The notes beneath the pieces are model-generated. The model was not told the origin of the DNA and made no database searches. It worked only from the letters and a program-made list of their open reading frames with translations. The position numbers and the translations under genes are program-made. Positions 1 through 9,647 of a stretch of DNA of 64,000 bases are shown piece after piece; position 1 is the first letter of the stretch, and each line of letters starts with the position of its first letter. The DNA is taken from NCBI RefSeq assembly GCF_000292915.1, contig NC_018513.1, positions 2,790,001-2,854,000 on the forward strand, given 5' to 3'. This DNA is from Burkholderia cepacia GG4. Its GTDB lineage: Bacteria > Pseudomonadota > Gammaproteobacteria > Burkholderiales > Burkholderiaceae.

Positions 1-269
1 GCGAGCGGCACGACCAGCCAATAGGCCGACAGGCCGAACAGCAGCAGGATGATGTCGGCCGTCCAGGCGCCGACGCGGCCGGCCCAGTTCGAGATGTGGT
101 CCACCTGCGCGGCGTGCGTCCAGCTCGGATCGCGCCGGCTGTAGCTCAACAGGGCCATCACCAGAAAAGCGCAGAGCGCGACCTGGAGAATCCAGCGGAT
201 CTCCGTGAGGAGCTTCGACATCCGGTGCGGCAACGCCTGTGCCTGGGCGGAATAAGGAGCTTTTGCCAT
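1..269 (-). CDS. ftsK: DNA translocase FtsK, N-terminal part (cut by window start)
   Basis: The minus-strand reading frame from the ATG at 267-269 runs off the left edge. Its first residues, MAKAPYSAQAQALPHRM, lead into two hydrophobic segments separated by a short polar loop. This fits the multi-span membrane anchor at the N-terminus of FtsK, the septal DNA pump that clears chromosome dimers at division. Only about 89 residues are present, so the motor and gamma domains are outside the window. It is divergent from trxB, as in other Burkholderia. The call rests on the membrane-anchor pattern and the gene context, not on the motor domain. Confidence 0.72.
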   Translation of the reverse strand, partial: MAKAPYSAQAQALPHRMSKLLTEIRWILQVALCAFLVMALLSYSRRDPSWTHAAQVDHISNWAGRVGAWTADIILLLFGLSAYWLVVPL

Positions 270-322
270 GAATCCGTATAAAGAGGACGGGCCGCGCGCC
301 CGCCTGTCGTTCGATCCCGCTT

Positions 323-349
323 ATTGTAAACGCTGCACCGGGCCGTCAA
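323..349 (-). promoter_or_regulatory. Possible sigma-70 promoter for ftsK
   Basis: On the minus strand TTGACG (344-349) is followed after 15 bases by TACAAT (323-328), about 55 bases upstream of the ftsK start. Both hexamers are good but the spacer is shorter than the usual 16-18 bases, so this is a weak call. Confidence 0.3.
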
Positions 350-573
350 GTGTAAATGACGGTTACATCACAGGGCCGGGGTGCCGAACCGTATGCGCGC
401 GCGCCTGCCAAACCCGCTGCCGGGACCGTTGCGCACGCCTGCGGCAACGCGCCGCCACGCGCCACCGCAGCCGCGCCCGGCGCGCCCTCCCCGCCGCGCC
501 GCTGCGCGCCGCCCCACGCGAACGCTATCGCCGCGATTGAAACTCTCGTTCGGCAGCGCAGCAACGAGGCCTT

Positions 574-579
574 TATAAT
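574..579 (+). promoter_or_regulatory. Probable -10 element of trxB
   Basis: A perfect TATAAT lies about 98 bases upstream of the trxB start. The expected -35 position (551-556) reads CGGCAG and is poor, so the promoter may need an activator or be of the extended type. Confidence 0.4.
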
Positions 580-589
580 GCGCGTCTGA

Positions 590-1639
<1,050 letters not shown>

Positions 1640-1707
1640 GCCGCGAGCCTTGCCGCGCCGGGCGCTACAATGGCGTCCGCTGCCGCGAAGCGGGCTCGAC
1701 CGGAAAG

Positions 1708-1736
1708 CCGCTGCCGCCGCGCAGCGGTTTTTTTTT
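1708..1736 (+). terminator. Intrinsic terminator after trxB
   Basis: CCGCTGC (1708-1714) pairs perfectly with GCAGCGG (1721-1727) around a six-base loop and is followed directly by nine T. Confidence 0.9.
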
Positions 1737-1774
1737 GCCCGCGCGCCCGAACGCGCCTGCCCTGCTACCGAATC

Positions 1775-2554
1775 ATGGCGAAGAACCAGCCCCATCCCAG
1801 CGATCCCGCGAAGCGGAAGATCGCAGCCCGTCCCGTGACCCCGGCGCCCGAGACGCCACCGCCCGCCCCCGATCCGGCCGCGTTGCGCGGCCAGGGCCTC
1901 GCGGGCCTCGGCGCGTTGCGCAAGTCGCTGCAAGGCGAAGCCGAGCGCCGCGAGCGCACGCGCGTCGAAACCGCGAAGGCCGAACGCAAGGCCGAAGCCG
2001 ACGCGAACCTGTTCCGCAACGAAATCGGCACGATCCGGCCGCTGAACGCGCCGCCGCGCGCGTCGTCGGGCCGCACGCCGCCCGACCCCGTGCCGAAGCA
2101 GACGCAGCGCGACGAGGAAGCCGTGCTGAACGCGACGCTGTCCGACGAATTCGATCCCGAGACGCTGCTCGACAGTGACGATTCGCTGTATTACCACCGC
2201 CCCGGCATCAGCCGCGACGTCGTGCGCAAGCTGCGCAGCGGCGCGTGGATCGTGCAGGCGCAGATCGACCTGCACGGGATGCGGCGCGACGAGGCGCGCG
2301 ATGCGCTCGCCGAATTCATCCGCGAAGCCGGCAAGAAGGGGCTGCGCTGCCTGCGCGTGATCCACGGCAAGGGGCTCGGCTCGATCGGCAAGGAACCCGT
2401 GCTGAAAGGCAAGGTGCGCGCGTGGCTCGTGCAGAAGGAAGAGGTGATCGCGTTCTGCGAGGCACGCGACAACGACGGCGGTGCAGGCGCGGTGCTCGTG
2501 CTGCTGCAGCCGCATGCGGCGCCGGCCGATCGGGGGCCGCGTGCCGCATCCTAG
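1775..2554 (+). CDS. Smr-domain protein (probable nuclease or nucleic-acid binding)
   Basis: This is a 259-residue protein with a charged, Pro/Ala-rich N-terminal half and a C-terminal Smr domain. The domain shows the family signatures IDLHGM (about residues 164-169) and the later RVIHGKG. Smr domains are found in MutS2 and in stand-alone proteins such as E. coli SmrA/SmrB, where they nick nucleic acid or cleave mRNA at stalled ribosomes. Which role applies here cannot be told. The start at 1775 (MAKNQPHP) follows the trxB terminator. The end overlaps the GTG start of the next gene by 14 bases, suggesting coupled translation. Confidence 0.88.
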   Translation: MAKNQPHPSDPAKRKIAARPVTPAPETPPPAPDPAALRGQGLAGLGALRKSLQGEAERRERTRVETAKAERKAEADANLFRNEIGTIRPLNAPPRASSGRTPPDPVPKQTQRDEEAVLNATLSDEFDPETLLDSDDSLYYHRPGISRDVVRKLRSGAWIVQAQIDLHGMRRDEARDALAEFIREAGKKGLRCLRVIHGKGLGSIGKEPVLKGKVRAWLVQKEEVIAFCEARDNDGGAGAVLVLLQPHAAPADRGPRAAS

Positions 2555-3164
2555 GCTGACGCTCGCGATCGCGGTACTGGAGGCGATCGCCACGCTGGCC
2601 TTCGCAATCTCGGGGTTCATCGAAGCGCGCAAGAACCGCCTCGACTCGGTCGGCACGTTCGTCGTCGCGCTCGCGACCGCGTTCGGCGGCGGCACGCTGC
2701 GCGACATCCTGCTCGAGCGCCGCCCGTTCTACTGGGTCGTGCACGACGACTACGTGATCGCGATCTTCGTGCTCGCGCTGTTCGCACCGTTCGTGCTGCG
2801 GATGCTGTCGCGGCTGTCGGCCGAACGGCTGTTGCTGATCGCCGACGCGATCGGGCTCGGCATCTTCAGCATCTCGGGCACGGCGATCGCGCTCGACGCC
2901 GAGATGCCGCGCTTCATCGCGGTGATGATGGGCGTGATCACGGGCGTGGTCGGCGGGATCGTCCGCGACGTGCTGTGCAACGACATTCCGCTGATCCTGC
3001 GCGATTCGCGGCCGTACGCGACCTGCGCGTTCGTCGGCTGCTGGTTCTACCTGTTGCTCGTGTGGCTGCAGTTCGACTCGGTGTACAGCGTGCTGCTCGC
3101 GACCGGCTTCATCCTCGTCGCGCGGCTCGCGACGTTCAAGTTCGACGTGCGGTTGCCGCACTGA
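2541..3164 (+). CDS. TRIC-type (YicG/UPF0126) membrane channel protein
   Basis: This 207-residue protein has about seven hydrophobic segments built from two similar halves. Each half carries a glycine-rich GG-x-R-D motif: TAFGGGTLRDILLERR near residue 50 and VVGGIVRDVLCND near residue 140. That is the hallmark of the trimeric intracellular cation channel family, whose bacterial members conduct monovalent cations. The GTG at 2541 gives the usual family length and overlaps the end of the Smr gene. The physiological role is unknown. Confidence 0.87.
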   Translation: MPHPRLTLAIAVLEAIATLAFAISGFIEARKNRLDSVGTFVVALATAFGGGTLRDILLERRPFYWVVHDDYVIAIFVLALFAPFVLRMLSRLSAERLLLIADAIGLGIFSISGTAIALDAEMPRFIAVMMGVITGVVGGIVRDVLCNDIPLILRDSRPYATCAFVGCWFYLLLVWLQFDSVYSVLLATGFILVARLATFKFDVRLPH

Positions 3165-3207
3165 CCTTGCCGCGCCGCCCGGCGCATCGCCGCCACGCCA
3201 ACACCAG

Positions 3208-3241
3208 AGGGGCCGCTCATTCGAGACGGCCCCTTCCGTTT
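3208..3241 (+). terminator. Intrinsic terminator between convergent genes
   Basis: GGGGCCG (3209-3215) pairs with CGGCCCC (3227-3233) around an 11-base loop and is followed by a T-rich stretch. It ends the TRIC transcript just before the convergent gtsD. Confidence 0.75.
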
Positions 3242-3261
3242 CATTCAGCGCACGCGCTGCC

Positions 3262-4380
3262 TCACGCGATCCGCTCTTCCGACGCCGGATCGAACAGCAC
3301 CGCCTTCGACACGTCGAACAGCAGCGACTGCGTCTGCCCCGGCTGCGGATTCGCGGCCGGATGCACGCGGCTCACGATCCGCTTGCCGTTCACCTGCGCG
3401 AACACGTGCGTGTCCGGCCCGGTCGGCTCGGTTACGTCGACGCGCACGTCGATCGGCTGCAGCTTCGACGCCTCGCCGTGGTGCGCGTTGCGCGCGTCGG
3501 TGATGCGCTCCGGACGCAGGCCGAGGATCACCTCGCGGCCGACGTGGCCGTTCATCCGCTTCGCGTCGAACGGCAGGTTCAGCGCGCCGCGCGCGAGGCC
3601 CGTGTCGATCTCGAGCGCGATCCCGCTGCCCTGCTCGACCAGCTTGCCGTTGATGAAGTTCATCGGCGGCGCGCCGATGAAGCCCGCGACGAACAGGTTC
3701 GACGGCGAATCGTAGATCTCCTGCGGCGCGCCGAACTGCTGGACCACGCCGTCCTTCATCACCGCGATCCGGTCGCCGAGCGTCATCGCCTCGATCTGGT
3801 CGTGCGTCACGTAGACGATCGTCGTGCCGAGGCGCTGGTGCAGCAGCTTGATTTCCGCGCGCATCTCGATGCGCAGCTTCGCGTCGAGGTTCGACAGCGG
3901 CTCGTCGAACAGGAACAGCGACGGATCGCGCGCGAGCGCGCGGCCCATCGCGACGCGCTGCCGCTGGCCGCCCGACAGCTGGCCCGGCTTGCGGTCGAGC
4001 AGATGCTGGATCTGCAGCATCGCCGATACGCGCTCGACGATCTGCAGCTGCTCGCTCTTCGGCACCTTGCGGATGTTCAGGCCGAACGAGATGTTCTCGC
4101 GCACCGTCATCGACGGATACAGTGCGTACGACTGGAACACCATCGCGATGTCGCGATCCTTCGGCGACAGGTCGTTGACGACCTTGCCGTCGATGCGGAT
4201 CTCGCCGCTCGTGACCGTCTCGAGCCCGGCGATCATGTTGAGCAGCGTCGACTTCCCGCAGCCCGACCCGCCGACCAGGATCAGGAACTGACCGTCCTCG
4301 ATCTCGATGTCGACACCCTTCAGGACCGGCACCCCGTTCGGGTAGGTCTTGTACACGTCACGGATGGAAAGGCTTGCCAT
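3262..4380 (-). CDS. gtsD: Glucose/carbohydrate ABC transporter ATPase (MalK/UgpC type)
   Basis: This is a 372-residue cytoplasmic ATPase. It has Walker A GGSGCGKST near residue 37, the Q-loop in MVFQSYALYP, the signature LSGGQRQRVAMGRAL and Walker B LFLFDEPLSNLD. A C-terminal TOBE/MalK-like regulatory domain of about 130 residues follows. It energises the two permeases encoded upstream in the same minus-strand operon. Because the operon faces zwf-pgl-glk/hexR, the likely substrate is glucose or a related hexose, as for Pseudomonas GtsABCD. The substrate is inferred from context. The start at 4380 is the standard MASLSIRDVYKTYPNG; the frame stays open far upstream, but only through the antisense of gtsC. 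Confidence 0.9.
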   Translation of the reverse strand: MASLSIRDVYKTYPNGVPVLKGVDIEIEDGQFLILVGGSGCGKSTLLNMIAGLETVTSGEIRIDGKVVNDLSPKDRDIAMVFQSYALYPSMTVRENISFGLNIRKVPKSEQLQIVERVSAMLQIQHLLDRKPGQLSGGQRQRVAMGRALARDPSLFLFDEPLSNLDAKLRIEMRAEIKLLHQRLGTTIVYVTHDQIEAMTLGDRIAVMKDGVVQQFGAPQEIYDSPSNLFVAGFIGAPPMNFINGKLVEQGSGIALEIDTGLARGALNLPFDAKRMNGHVGREVILGLRPERITDARNAHHGEASKLQPIDVRVDVTEPTGPDTHVFAQVNGKRIVSRVHPAANPQPGQTQSLLFDVSKAVLFDPASEERIA

Positions 4381-4490
4381 GCTGTGAATCCTCTGTCTCG
4401 TCTCGCGCGGCGCTCCGGCGCCGCGTCGGGTTCGTTTCGATGCGCCGCGCGACGTGCGCGGCCGGTTCGTCGTATCGGATGAAGCCGCGC

Positions 4491-5348
4491 TTACCCCTTC
4501 ACCGCGCCTGCCGTGAGCCCGCGCACGAAGTAGCGGCCGGCGACCACGTAGACCAGCAGCGTCGGCAGCGCGGCGATGATCGCGCCGGCCATGTCGACGT
4601 TGTATTCCTTCACGCCCGTCGACGTGTTGACGAGGTTGTTCAGCGCAACCGTGATCGGCATCGAATCGACGCCGGAGAACACGATCCCGAACAGGAAGTC
4701 GTTCCAGATCTGCGTGAATTGCCAGATCAGGCACACCATGAAGATCGGCAGCGACACCGGCAGCAGGATCTTCGTGAAGATCGTGAAGAAACCCGCGCCG
4801 TCGATCCGCGCGGCCTTCACGAGTTCGGCCGGCACGCTCACGTAGAAGTTGCGGAAGAACATCGTCGTGAACGCGATCCCGTACACGACGTGCACGAACA
4901 CCAGGCCCGGAATCGTGTTCGCGAGGCCGAGCATCCCCTGCAGGCGCGCCATCGGCAGCAGGATCACCTGGAACGGGATGAAGCAGCCGACCAGCATCAT
5001 CGTGAACAGCGCATCCGCGCCGCGAAAGCGCCAGTGCGTGAGCACGTAGCCGTTGAACGCGCCGATCAGCGACGAGATCAGCACGGCCGGGATCACCATC
5101 TGCAGCGAGTTCAGGAAGAACGGCTTCATCCCGTCGCAGCGCACGCCGGTGCACGCGCCGCTCCATGCCTTCACCCACGGGTCGAAGGTCCAGTGCGTCG
5201 GCGGCGTCAGCAGGTTGCCGGTGCGCAGCTGGTCGAGGTCCTTGAACGACGTCGACAGCATCACGTAGATCGGGAACAGGAAATACAGCGCGAACAGGAT
5301 CAACGCCGCATAGATCACTGCCCGGCTGATCGTCATCTTAGGCTGCAT
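4491..5348 (-). CDS. gtsC: Carbohydrate ABC transporter permease (MalG type)
   Basis: This 285-residue inner-membrane protein has six predicted spans. The cytoplasmic EAA loop near residues 180-200 reads AELVKAARIDGAGFFTIF and docks the ATPase. The first segment, ISRAVIYAALILFALYFLFP, is typical of the MalG branch. Its start overlaps the end of the other permease by 11 bases, so the two are translationally coupled. It forms the pore with GtsB. Confidence 0.9.
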   Translation of the reverse strand: MQPKMTISRAVIYAALILFALYFLFPIYVMLSTSFKDLDQLRTGNLLTPPTHWTFDPWVKAWSGACTGVRCDGMKPFFLNSLQMVIPAVLISSLIGAFNGYVLTHWRFRGADALFTMMLVGCFIPFQVILLPMARLQGMLGLANTIPGLVFVHVVYGIAFTTMFFRNFYVSVPAELVKAARIDGAGFFTIFTKILLPVSLPIFMVCLIWQFTQIWNDFLFGIVFSGVDSMPITVALNNLVNTSTGVKEYNVDMAGAIIAALPTLLVYVVAGRYFVRGLTAGAVKG

Positions 5349-6276
5349 TGCGGGTGCTCCTCGATTCCATATACATCAGCGGCACCAGCACCGCGACCAC
5401 GGTCGCGAGCATCATCACCGACGACGCCGCGCCGAGCCCGAGCTGGCCGCGGTTGAACGAAAACGTGTACATGAACATGGCCGGCAGCGACGACGACGTG
5501 CCGGGGCCGCCCGCCGTCAGCGCGACGACGAGGTCGAAGGTCTTGATCGTGATGTGGCAGAGGATCAGCAGCACCGAGAAGAACACGGGGCGCATGCTCG
5601 GGATCACGATCTTGCGGTAGATGGTCGGCAGCGTCGCGCCGTCGACCTGCGCGGCCTTGAAGATCTCGCTGTCGACACCGCGCAGACCCGCGAGGAACAG
5701 CGCCATCACGAAGCCGGTCGACTGCCATACGGCGGCGATCACGATACAGAAGATCGCCTTGTCCGGATCGTCGAGCCAGCCGAACGAGAAGCTCGTCCAG
5801 CCCCAGTCGTGCATCACCTTCTCGAGCCCGAGGCCCGGGTTCAGGATCCACTGCCAGGCGGTGCCCGTGACGATGAACGACAGCGCCATCGGGTACAGGA
5901 AGATCGCGCGCAGCGCGCCTTCGGTGCGGATCCGCTGGTCGAGCAGGATCGCCAGGAACAGTCCGAGCGAGACGCAGATCACGATGAACGGAATCCCGAA
6001 CCAGCCGAGGTTCGCGGCGGAGGTCCACCACACGTCGTTCTGGAACAGGTCGGTGTAACGGCCGAAGCCGTCGAATTCGTAGTTCGGCAACAGCCGCGAA
6101 TTGGTCAGCGACAGATAGCCGGTAATCAGGATGAAGCCGTAGATGAACACCACGGCGATCGCGACGCTCGGCGCGAGCACGAGTTTCGGCATCCAGCGAT
6201 CGGCGAAGGCCGACATCGGCGACGTGCGTCGTGCGACGGCAGCGCCGGATCCGTTTCCGCTAAGAGGGGCAGCCAC
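5338..6276 (-). CDS. gtsB: Carbohydrate ABC transporter permease (MalF type)
   Basis: This 312-residue membrane permease has six or seven spans and an EAA motif around SEIFKAAQVDGATLPTIY. The GTG at 6274-6276 was chosen as start because AGGAG stands nine bases before it. The upstream ATG at 6333 would add residues without a ribosome site, and the ATG at 6216 would remove the N-terminal tail. It lies between the binding-protein gene and the MalG-type permease in the gts operon. Confidence 0.87.
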   Translation of the reverse strand: MAAPLSGNGSGAAVARRTSPMSAFADRWMPKLVLAPSVAIAVVFIYGFILITGYLSLTNSRLLPNYEFDGFGRYTDLFQNDVWWTSAANLGWFGIPFIVICVSLGLFLAILLDQRIRTEGALRAIFLYPMALSFIVTGTAWQWILNPGLGLEKVMHDWGWTSFSFGWLDDPDKAIFCIVIAAVWQSTGFVMALFLAGLRGVDSEIFKAAQVDGATLPTIYRKIVIPSMRPVFFSVLLILCHITIKTFDLVVALTAGGPGTSSSLPAMFMYTFSFNRGQLGLGAASSVMMLATVVAVLVPLMYMESRSTRNAA

Positions 6277-6371
6277 TTGATTCGACTCCTGGAACGAGGG
6301 CGACGCAGGCCGGGCCGGCGCCAGGTACGGCACGAGCCCGCGGGCGAGCCCGTTTGCTGCACATGCTGGAA

Positions 6372-6403
6372 CGCCCGGCCAAAGGTACGCTTCCGGCCGG
6401 GCG
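6372..6403 (-). promoter_or_regulatory. Intercistronic hairpin between gtsA and gtsB
   Basis: CGCCCGGCC (6372-6380) pairs perfectly with GGCCGGGCG (6395-6403). The hairpin begins 11 bases after the gtsA stop and has no T-run. In binding-protein operons such a hairpin commonly protects the upstream message, raising binding protein relative to permease. That role is inferred here. Confidence 0.6.
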
Positions 6404-6414
6404 CCTGTCGCGCT

Positions 6415-7662
6415 TTACTTCACCTTCGCGGCCTTCGCGAGCGCGGCGACCGCGCTCTTCGAATCCTGCTGCGAGTTCATGAACTTCGTCACGACGTCGG
6501 TGATGGCGCCGGCTGTCGCGTCGCCCTGCGCCATCCCGTGCGCGAGCGACGGCACGAAGCCGCCCGACTTGATCGCGGTCTGCTCGTCGGCGTACGACTT
6601 CTTCGCGCAGTCGTCGAACTTGTCCATCTTCACGCCGAGGCGCACGGGCACCGAGCCCTTCTGCAGGCTGAACTGCTCCTGGAAGTCCGGCGTCATGATC
6701 GTCTTCGCGAGTGCGACCTGGCCCGGCGTCGCGTCCTTCTGGCCCTTCTGCTGGAAGAACACGAACGAGTCGACGTTGAACGTGTACGAGTTCGCGGTGC
6801 CCGGCACCGGTGCGCAGATGTAGTCCTTGCCCGACTTCTTGCCGGCGTTCTCGAACTCGCCCTTCGCCCAGTCGCCCATGAACTGCATGCCGGCCTTGCC
6901 GTTGATGACCATCGCGGTCGCGAGGTTCCAGTCGCGGCCATTGCGGCCGGTGTCGAAGTAGCCCTGGATCTTGCGCACCGTGTCGAACACCGACAGCATC
7001 TGCGGCGAGGTCAGCGTGGCCTGGTCGAGATCGACGAGCGCCTTCTTGTAGAACGCCGGGCCCTGCGACAGCACGACGTCTTCCCACAGCGTCAGGTCCT
7101 GCCACGGCTGGCCGCCCATCGCGACCGGCTGGATGCCCGCGGCCTTCAGCTTGTCGGCCACCGCGAAGAATTCGGGCCAGGTGGCCGGCACCTTCGCACC
7201 GACCTTGTCGAGCGCGGCCTTGTTGATATAGAGCCAGTTCACGCGGTGCACCGAGAACGGCGCGGCGACGGTGTGGCCCTTGTACTTGATGATCTTGTCG
7301 ATTTCCGGCGGCAGGTTCTGCTTCCAGTCGCCGGCGGCGGAATCGACGTTGACGAGCACGCCCTGGTCGGCCCAGTCCTGGATCAGCGGGCCCTTGATCT
7401 GCGCGGCCGACGGTGCGTCGCCGCTGATCACCTTGGTCTTCAGCGCGGTCATGGCCGCCGCGCCCGCGCCGCCCGCGACCGCGAAATCCTTCCACACGTA
7501 GCCCTGCTTCTGCAGGTCGTCCTTCAGCACGCCGACGGCCTTCGACTCGCCGCCCGAGGTCCACCAGTGCAGCACCGTTACATTCTCGGCCGCCTGCGCC
7601 GCCACGGCGCCAGCCATCAGACCTGCGGCGCAGAGCGCGCCCATGATCGAGCGAACTTTCAT
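6415..7662 (-). CDS. gtsA: Periplasmic sugar-binding protein of the gts ABC transporter
   Basis: This is a 415-residue family 1 solute-binding protein. It has a Sec signal peptide, MKVRSIMGALCAAGLMAGAV, cleaved after AQA near residue 24. The mature part begins with VTVLHWWTSGGE, a typical sugar-binding-protein opening. It is the first gene of the gts operon and has a strong ribosome site (GGAGGAG). It captures the sugar in the periplasm and hands it to GtsBC. Divergence from zwf and the HexR-type site point to glucose; mannose or another aldose cannot be excluded. Confidence 0.9.
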   Translation of the reverse strand: MKVRSIMGALCAAGLMAGAVAAQAAENVTVLHWWTSGGESKAVGVLKDDLQKQGYVWKDFAVAGGAGAAAMTALKTKVISGDAPSAAQIKGPLIQDWADQGVLVNVDSAAGDWKQNLPPEIDKIIKYKGHTVAAPFSVHRVNWLYINKAALDKVGAKVPATWPEFFAVADKLKAAGIQPVAMGGQPWQDLTLWEDVVLSQGPAFYKKALVDLDQATLTSPQMLSVFDTVRKIQGYFDTGRNGRDWNLATAMVINGKAGMQFMGDWAKGEFENAGKKSGKDYICAPVPGTANSYTFNVDSFVFFQQKGQKDATPGQVALAKTIMTPDFQEQFSLQKGSVPVRLGVKMDKFDDCAKKSYADEQTAIKSGGFVPSLAHGMAQGDATAGAITDVVTKFMNSQQDSKSAVAALAKAAKVK

Positions 7663-8091
7663 TACTTGTCTCCTCCAGACTGAATCAACTCGTGAAGTTC
7701 CCTGACCGGGAACCAGCTTCTTGATAAACGACGGGGAAATCGAGCCGCGGGACGCATGCAGCGTACGGGGCCGATGACCGGCCGGGCTCTTACAGAAAGC
7801 GTGAATCGAGATTCAACGGCGTGTCTCCTCTTTGTGTTTCTGGCCCGCCGCGCTGATGCGGCGCGAGCCCGGGGCGACGGCGCGCGGACCATGCGCACCG
7901 TCAATGTCCGATAACATTCGGCACAAGGCGTTCCCGAAGGCGAAGCTCGCGCAGTTCATCGACCGCACTTCTTTTTTTCTTCACCCAGGTGCTACCCCTT
8001 GCGGCGGATTGTAGTTAAACTACAATTCAGTGTCAAAAATATTTTTATCGCACTACGGATCGCTTCCCAGCACCCCAACCGGCGGAGACAC
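7663..8091. other. Divergent regulatory region between gtsA and zwf
   Basis: This 429-base spacer has no convincing gene. Its right end is AT-richer than its surroundings (about 7965-8060) and carries the HexR-type palindrome at 8009-8025. No second copy of the palindrome was seen close to gtsA. Confidence 0.7.
8009..8025. promoter_or_regulatory. HexR-type operator
   Basis: TTGTAGTT and AACTACAA form a perfect 8-base inverted repeat around one central A, 66 bases upstream of the zwf start. The half-site TTGTARTT matches the published HexR consensus of proteobacteria. A HexR domain is encoded 2.3-4.2 kb downstream in the glk-hexR fusion, so autoregulation of zwf-pgl-glk/hexR by Entner-Doudoroff intermediates is likely. 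Binding itself is inferred. Confidence 0.8.
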
Positions 8092-9561
8092 ATGCATACC
8101 GATTCCAGCTTTACCTTCGTACTTTTCGGCGGCACCGGCGACCTGTCGATGCGCAAGATCCTGCCCGCGCTGTTCGAAGCGCATCGGGGCAACATGCTCG
8201 CGGAAAGCGGCCGGATCGTAGCCGTCGCGCGGCACGAATCGGATCGGGCCGGCTATCTCGAGTGGGTCGACACGCACGTGAAGCCGCACGCGGTCAAGGC
8301 GGCCGGCAAGGCGTTCGACGAAAGCGCGTGGCAATCCTTCCTCGAGCGCATCGAATACGTAAAGCTCGACCTCGGCCGCGCGGAAGACTACGTCGTGCTG
8401 CGCGACGCGATCGCGCAGCTGTCCGGCATCCGCGTGTTCTATCTGGCGACGGGGCCGTCGCTGTTCGTGCCGATCTGCAAGGCGCTCGCGTCGGTCGGCC
8501 TGAACGAAGGCTCGCGCATCGTGCTCGAGAAGCCGCTCGGCTACGACCTGCGCTCGTCGAACGCGATCAACGACGCAGTCGGCGAGATCTTCGCGGAAGA
8601 CCAGATCTACCGGATCGACCACTACCTCGGGAAAGAGCCGGTACAGAACCTGCTCGCGCTGCGCTTCGGCAATGCGCTGTTCGAGCCGCTGTGGCGCCGC
8701 GAATGGGTCGAGAGCATCCAGATCACGATCGCCGAGGAGCTCGGCGTCGAGGCGCGCGGCGATTTCTACGACAATACGGGCGCGCTGCGCGACATGGTGC
8801 AGAACCACCTGCTGCAGCTGCTGTCGATCGTTGCGATGGAGCCGCCGCACTCGATGGACTCCGACTCGGTGCGCGACGAGAAGCTGCGCGTGCTGCGCGC
8901 GCTCAAGCCCGTCGATCCGCGCGACATCGGCAAGGTCGCGGTGCGCGGCCAGTATCATGCGGGTGTGATCAAGGGCGCGCAGGTGCCGGCCTACGCGACC
9001 GAGCCGGGCGTGAAGTCGGACAGCCCGACCGAGACCTTCGTCGCGCTGAAGGTCGAGATCGAGAACTGGCGCTGGGCCGGCGTGCCGTTCTTCCTGCGCA
9101 CCGGCAAGCGTCTGGCTGACCGCGTCGCGGAGATCGTCGTCAACTTCCGGCCGGTGCCGCACTCGGCGCTCGGGCCCACTGCGCTGCGCGCCGGCTCGAA
9201 TCGCCTCGTGATCCGGCTGCAGCCGAACGAGACGATCCGCCTGTACTGCCTCGCGAAGCAGCCCGGCGAAGGGATGAACCTCGCAAGCGTGCACCTCGAC
9301 CTCGCGTTCGACCAGTTCTTCAAGGAAGGGCAGATGGAGGCGTACCAGCGCCTGCTGCTCGACGTGATCAACGGCCGCCTCGCACTGTTCGTGCGCCGCG
9401 ACGAGCAGGAAGCCGCATGGCGCTGGGTCGAGCCGATCCTGAACGAGTGGGCGCGCTCGCTGAAGCCGCCGAAGCCGTACGCGGCGGGCACGTGGGGGCC
9501 GGCTGCGGCGAGCGCGATGCTCGCGCAGCACGGCACCTGCTGGCTCGAAGAAGAAAACTGA
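8092..9561 (+). CDS. zwf: Glucose-6-phosphate 1-dehydrogenase
   Basis: This 489-residue enzyme oxidises glucose-6-phosphate to 6-phosphogluconolactone with NADP, opening the Entner-Doudoroff and pentose phosphate routes. Visible signs are the Rossmann motif FGGTGDLSMRK near residue 10 and the substrate-binding RIDHYLGKE near residue 180. Length is normal. The ATG at 8092 follows GGCGGAG; an open frame upstream to 7999 covers the operator and is not used. It heads the zwf-pgl-glk/hexR operon. Confidence 0.96.
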   Translation: MHTDSSFTFVLFGGTGDLSMRKILPALFEAHRGNMLAESGRIVAVARHESDRAGYLEWVDTHVKPHAVKAAGKAFDESAWQSFLERIEYVKLDLGRAEDYVVLRDAIAQLSGIRVFYLATGPSLFVPICKALASVGLNEGSRIVLEKPLGYDLRSSNAINDAVGEIFAEDQIYRIDHYLGKEPVQNLLALRFGNALFEPLWRREWVESIQITIAEELGVEARGDFYDNTGALRDMVQNHLLQLLSIVAMEPPHSMDSDSVRDEKLRVLRALKPVDPRDIGKVAVRGQYHAGVIKGAQVPAYATEPGVKSDSPTETFVALKVEIENWRWAGVPFFLRTGKRLADRVAEIVVNFRPVPHSALGPTALRAGSNRLVIRLQPNETIRLYCLAKQPGEGMNLASVHLDLAFDQFFKEGQMEAYQRLLLDVINGRLALFVRRDEQEAAWRWVEPILNEWARSLKPPKPYAAGTWGPAAASAMLAQHGTCWLEEEN

Positions 9562-9568
9562 TGCAAAC

Positions 9569-9598
9569 CGTTGCCGGACGCGCCAGTGTGCGGCAACG
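9569..9598 (+). promoter_or_regulatory. Intercistronic hairpin between zwf and pgl
   Basis: CGTTGCCG (9569-9576) pairs perfectly with CGGCAACG (9591-9598) just after the zwf stop. There is no T-run, so it is more likely an mRNA-stability element than a terminator. Confidence 0.45.
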
Positions 9599-9647
9599 TG
9601 CCCCATGATTCGCACGAAATGAACAGACAAAGCAGTCCGGAGGAGAT

